A stretch of DNA of 24,964 nucleotides, from contig WRCJ01000014.1 of assembly GCA_009784085.1 (NCBI GenBank), positions 1 to 24,964 on the forward strand, written 5' to 3'. This document shows positions 22,091 through 24,964 of this stretch, in pieces. The notes beneath the pieces were generated by a model. It was not told where the DNA came from and searched no databases. It worked only from the letters and a program-made list of their open reading frames with translations. Position 1 is the first letter of the stretch. Every line of letters starts with the position of its first letter. The translations under genes were made by a program, and so were the position numbers. Origin of the DNA: Oscillospiraceae bacterium. Its GTDB lineage: Bacteria; Bacillota; Clostridia; Oscillospirales; UBA929.

Positions 22091-22633
22091 TCAGTGAAGT
22101 AACGCATTGCCCTTCTCGCAGATTTCATGTATCTCATCATATTTTTTCTCAATGAGCGGCACCACTTCCACGGATCGCTTCTTCGTAAAGAGCTGAAACA
22201 GGCGATACGGGAGCGCCCAGCCGCTCAAGCCGGGGATGCCGAGAATGACGCACAGAAAGATCAGCGGCGGATCGTTTGTCACGGCAAAGACAGAACCAGC
22301 CAGGAAAGCGGTGCCAATCAAGCCGACAATGATCGAGTACATGGTCGCCGCGCTCGTTTTCGAGTTTTCAAGAGCCGCGATCTCATCCATGCAGGCTTCA
22401 AAATGCTGCTGGAGGCGGGTCAACTCCATTTTGTTGAGAATCTTGCGGTCACGCTTCAGTTTCAATGTGATGAGGCCCGCAAACTGCCTGGCCGGCATCG
22501 AATCGTCAGGTATCCAGCCGAAGTTTTCGTAGGCGTCCAAAACCATGGATACCTTTTCGCCGTCGGTATTTACGATCTTGTAGTCATAGCCGACGTAATC
22601 CTTGCCGCCCCTGGTGACTTCATGATAACTCAT
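22091..22633 (-). CDS. P2: two-helix membrane protein, paralogue of P1
   Basis: The 180-residue protein repeats the plan of P1: GKDYVGYDYKIVN, NFGWIPDDS, the basic helix LKLKRDRKILNKMELTRLQQ, membrane helices IVGLIGTAFLAGSVFAV and LCVILGIPGLSGWALPY, and the tail VVPLIEKKYDEIHEICEK. The shared stretches mark ancient duplication rather than a recent copy. I do not recognise the family. It is the third gene of the response-regulator operon. Its ATG at 22633 lies 14 bases before the histidine-kinase stop and has AAAGGA close upstream, so the two are coupled. A terminator follows at 21962-21995. A role in signal transduction with the kinase, matching P1 with the transporter, is inferred. Confidence 0.8.
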   Translation of the reverse strand: MSYHEVTRGGKDYVGYDYKIVNTDGEKVSMVLDAYENFGWIPDDSMPARQFAGLITLKLKRDRKILNKMELTRLQQHFEACMDEIAALENSKTSAATMYSIIVGLIGTAFLAGSVFAVTNDPPLIFLCVILGIPGLSGWALPYRLFQLFTKKRSVEVVPLIEKKYDEIHEICEKGNALLH

Positions 22634-23723
22634 ATTCCTTTTCCCCTTTCCTCTCGGACCAGTCTTGTTGCACCGGTAGTCGGACAGTAAACTCGGAACC
22701 TGACCCGAGTACGCTTTTCGCGGTGATCGTGCCGCCTGACAACTGGAGTATCCGAAGCGATAACGCAAGGCCAAGCCCGTTGCCCTCCGTGGCATGTGAC
22801 GTGTCGCCCTGAAAAAACTTGTCGAAGATGTGCCGCAACGTCTCCTCGCTCATGCCGCAGCCGGTATCGGAAACGGTAACGATAATCTCGTCCGCAGTCG
22901 AAGTCTGCGCAAGCGTCACCGCGCCGCCTTGGCCGGTAAACTTTATCGCGTTGGACAGCAGGTTATTCCAAACAAGCTCCAAAAGGCTTTCGTCCGCTAC
23001 GATTGTCGCCCGATCCTCCAAATCAGCCTCAAAGTCAATGCCCTTCTCTTCCCAGGTATCCTCAAATTGCAGGGCGCACTCGCTGAGTTGGGCGCAAAGA
23101 TCGTATGCTTCCGGGGTCGGCTGGATCTTCTGCTGCTCCAGACGGTTCAATTTCAGGATGTTGGTGATCAGCCCCGACAGTTTCTTGGTGGACGCTATGA
23201 TCGCGTCCGCATACGCACGGCGCAGTTCGTCCGAAACATGCTCGCGCCGCAGCATCTCGGCATTACTTTGGATGACCGAGAGCGGGGTCTTGATTTCATG
23301 GGACACGTTGGAGAAGAATTCCGTTTTCAGTGTTTCGATACTGCCAAGCTCCGCCACCATCTTATTGAAATCCTCTATCATGACATCCAGATAATCTATT
23401 TTGTCAGCCGTGTGCAGGGGTCTGACGTAGACGGAGAAGTCGCCGCCCGCAACCTCCCTGGTCGCTTTGGCCAATCTCTGCATAGGCTGGTCATAGTTCT
23501 TATTGATCTGCCAGCGAACGTACAACGTAAAGCCTGCTGAAACCGCGGTCCAATAAAAAACGACGATGATGATTGACAGCGGGGGGACTGCGGTGTAATC
23601 AATGTGGGCGCCTAAGATATAGTTCTGGATCGTCGTCAGCGTCGCCATCACGATAAAAGTAATCACAAAGATGGTGATAGCGAAATACTTTGCGCGCGTG
23701 TGGTTGACGGACTGCTTTTTCAT
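22620..23723 (-). CDS. Sensor histidine kinase
   Basis: The 367-residue membrane kinase has two helices (about 12-33 and 47-70) with a short extracellular loop of about 15 residues, a HAMP-like linker (78-130) and the phospho-acceptor H142 in FFSNVSHEIKTPLS. The ATPase domain has NNLLSNAIKF (253-262), DTGCG (286-290) and GNGLGLAL (314-321). The tiny sensor loop fits intramembrane-sensing kinases that work with ABC transporters in antimicrobial peptide responses (inference). The start overlaps the response-regulator stop by four bases (ATGA), and the end overlaps P2. Confidence 0.93.
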   Translation of the reverse strand: MKKQSVNHTRAKYFAITIFVITFIVMATLTTIQNYILGAHIDYTAVPPLSIIIVVFYWTAVSAGFTLYVRWQINKNYDQPMQRLAKATREVAGGDFSVYVRPLHTADKIDYLDVMIEDFNKMVAELGSIETLKTEFFSNVSHEIKTPLSVIQSNAEMLRREHVSDELRRAYADAIIASTKKLSGLITNILKLNRLEQQKIQPTPEAYDLCAQLSECALQFEDTWEEKGIDFEADLEDRATIVADESLLELVWNNLLSNAIKFTGQGGAVTLAQTSTADEIIVTVSDTGCGMSEETLRHIFDKFFQGDTSHATEGNGLGLALSLRILQLSGGTITAKSVLGSGSEFTVRLPVQQDWSERKGEKEYELS

Positions 23724-24391
23724 TCCAGCACCGCCTTGTACCCAAGCCCGCGCACGGTCACGATCCTGAATCCTTTGCTGCGTGAAAACTTATCCCGGAG
23801 TTTTGTCACATAGACATCCACCGCGCGCAAGGTCGTCTCGGTCTCGATGCCCCAAAATTCGTCCATCAGCTGTGCCCGCGAAAACGTCTTATTGGGGTAG
23901 GACAGGAGCTTGTACAGGATATTAAACTCCCTGGTGGTCACCGGCACTTCCTCGCCGCCCACCACAGCGCTCATGGCGTCGGCGTCCAGTTCGATGTCGC
24001 CGGCTTTGATTTTTCGGTCCATCTTGATATTCGCGCGGCGCAAAAGCGCCCTGACCCGAAGAAGCAGTTCGTCAAGCTCCAGCGGCTTCACCATGTAGTC
24101 GTCGATGCCGAGCCTGAACCCCCTCTGCTTGGATGGCAGATCGTCTTTGGCCGACATGAACAGGATGGGGATATGCTTGTTCACCTTGCGCACCGTTTCG
24201 GCAAACTCGAAGCCGTCGATCTCCGGCATCATGATGTCTGAAACAATCAGGTCGTACCGGTTGTTGTACATGAGATCGTAGGCATCGGCAGCCCGCAGGC
24301 AGCCCTTCGCCATAAAGCCGCTGTCATTCAAATAAGTGCAGACGAGTTTGTTGAGCTTGGCGTCGTCCTCCAGTACGAGAATGTTGATCAT
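23720..24391 (-). CDS. OmpR-family response regulator
   Basis: The 223-residue regulator has a receiver domain (LEDD at 7-10, phospho-acceptor D52 in SDIMMPEIDG, S80, K102 in VKPLE). A winged-helix DNA-binding domain follows (TTREFNILYKLL, then RAVDVYVTKLRDKF, then TVRGLGYKAVLE). It is partner to the kinase that follows with a four-base overlap. The ATG at 24391 is chosen because the predicted transcript from 24434-24439 starts at about 24427, so the earlier in-frame start at 24442 would not be transcribed. It is the best candidate to bind the three 11-bp-repeat elements of this locus, including the one in front of its own gene. Confidence 0.94.
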   Translation of the reverse strand: MINILVLEDDAKLNKLVCTYLNDSGFMAKGCLRAADAYDLMYNNRYDLIVSDIMMPEIDGFEFAETVRKVNKHIPILFMSAKDDLPSKQRGFRLGIDDYMVKPLELDELLLRVRALLRRANIKMDRKIKAGDIELDADAMSAVVGGEEVPVTTREFNILYKLLSYPNKTFSRAQLMDEFWGIETETTLRAVDVYVTKLRDKFSRSKGFRIVTVRGLGYKAVLE

Positions 24392-24433
24392 GTCTCCATA
24401 CTCCCTCTCGGTCGGCGTTTTGGGATGCCTCAC

Positions 24434-24490
24434 ATTGTACACGCAATATGTTTGAGAATTGTTTGAGAATTGTTAGAGAAATATTAATTG
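24434..24490 (-). promoter_or_regulatory. RR-element C and promoter for RR-HK-P2
   Basis: The 41-bp element (24450-24490) holds GTTTGAGAATT twice in tandem (24450-24460 and 24461-24471) and a third, altered copy, all 11 bp apart. On the reverse strand it is followed by 10 bp and TACAAT (24439-24434). Direct repeats of about one helical turn next to a weak -35 are typical for OmpR-family activation, so the regulator may control its own operon. Confidence 0.65.
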
Positions 24491-24575
24491 TATGATATGG
24501 ATGATTCCATTGCCCTGTGGGTGGAAAAATCCGGCCACAGGAAGAAGGTATGAAACACCATACGAGGGGGGTATG

Positions 24576-24964
24576 ATGTTGAAAATCAATCGCCTGTTGG
24601 AAATAGTAACGATACTCCTCAATCGCGAAACGGTCACAGCGAAAGAACTCGCCGACCGTTTCGATGTTTCCGCTCGTACCATTTACCGTGACATTGACGC
24701 GCTGTCCTCCGCAGGCGTCCCTGTTTATACGAACAAAGGCAACAACGGCGGCATATCGCTTTTGGAGGACTACACGCTGAATAAAGCATGGCTCTCCAAG
24801 AACGAGAGCGAGGGGCTGCTCCTTGCGCTAAAAACGATGGGCGCTACAAGCTATCCCGAAGCCAACGCGATTATTGATAAACTTGGATCAATCTTCAAAA
24901 GCAGTCAAGCGCACGATTGGATTGAGGTGAATTTTGAGGGGTGGAGCAGCAAAGTCAACGAACA
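24576..24964 (+). CDS. HTH/WYL-type transcriptional regulator, 5' part
   Basis: The visible 129 residues start MLKINRLLEIVTILLNRE and continue with a DeoR/HTH_11-type winged helix: KELADRFDVSARTIYRDIDA is the recognition region. GNNGGISLLEDY follows, typical of YafY-like proteins that carry a WYL ligand-sensing domain further on; that part lies beyond the window. GAGGGGGG precedes a double ATG (24573 and 24576); the second has the better spacing. It is divergent from the two-component system and shares the intergenic region containing element C, so it may regulate or be regulated with it (inference). Confidence 0.85.
   Translation, partial: MLKINRLLEIVTILLNRETVTAKELADRFDVSARTIYRDIDALSSAGVPVYTNKGNNGGISLLEDYTLNKAWLSKNESEGLLLALKTMGATSYPEANAIIDKLGSIFKSSQAHDWIEVNFEGWSSKVNE

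Noticed and set aside
21885..22097. Forward open frame of 70 codons
   Set aside because: It overlaps RR-element B, a terminator hairpin and tandem repeats; the peptide is low-complexity and there is no RBS.

Overview
The window looks like a chromosomal segment of a moderately GC-rich member of the Firmicutes, most likely class Clostridia (inference). The signs are strong AGGAGG-type ribosome binding sites, sigma-A-like promoters, a YqeG-family phosphatase, a BcrA-type ABC ATPase, and a polyphosphate-polymerase/DUF4956/CotH gene trio. No species is assigned. Coding density is high. Many genes are coupled by ATGA overlaps.

Layout. 1-4667: arginine biosynthesis genes argB, argD and argF, interrupted by a reverse-strand cobalamin-binding radical SAM gene. 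4681-10358: a reverse-strand operon with a promoter at 10329-10358. In order it encodes a coiled-coil protein, a membrane-anchored OmpA-like protein, an aconitase-superfamily hydratase, a YqeG-like HAD phosphatase and an M24 Xaa-Pro peptidase. 10441-15677: a forward block with a zinc-ribbon membrane protein, a GT4 glycosyltransferase, then a VTC-fold polyphosphate polymerase with its own promoter, a DUF4956 membrane protein and a CotH-kinase surface protein. 15724-17789: nrdR, an N-acetylmuramoyl-L-alanine amidase and a TIM-barrel protein. 17859-18463: tRNA-Ser(UGA) with a terminator, then a Phd/YefM antitoxin whose partner toxin is reduced to a 21-codon stub. 18486-24391: a reverse-strand two-component system and ABC transporter locus. 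It holds a response regulator, histidine kinase, membrane protein P2, terminator, membrane protein P1 (paralogue of P2), ABC ATPase and ABC permease. A forward-strand small kinase-like gene sits in its middle. 24576-end: the start of a WYL-type regulator, divergent from the two-component system.

The most distinctive signal in the TCS/ABC locus is a 41-bp element built of 11-bp direct repeats, present three times (20956-20996, 21891-21931, 24450-24490). Two copies lie exactly 10 bp upstream of a -10-like hexamer facing the two halves of the locus. This is the layout expected for OmpR-family activation of RR-HK-P2 and of P1-ATPase-permease. The third copy is an orphan. With the P1 copy it brackets the kinase-like cassette, as if an insertion or duplication split the locus.

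A second, window-wide signal is a set of short, unrelated tandem repeats at or just inside gene ends (878, 5744, 10835, 12141, 13665, 16261, 20261, 21041, 21842 and 21996). Units inside coding sequence are multiples of three. Units between genes can have any length (4, 11, 30). This suggests repeated replication slippage at gene boundaries.

Only 20881-21195 exceeds 300 bp without a gene. It contains an RR element, an inverted repeat, a 30-bp-period repeat and the kinase promoter.
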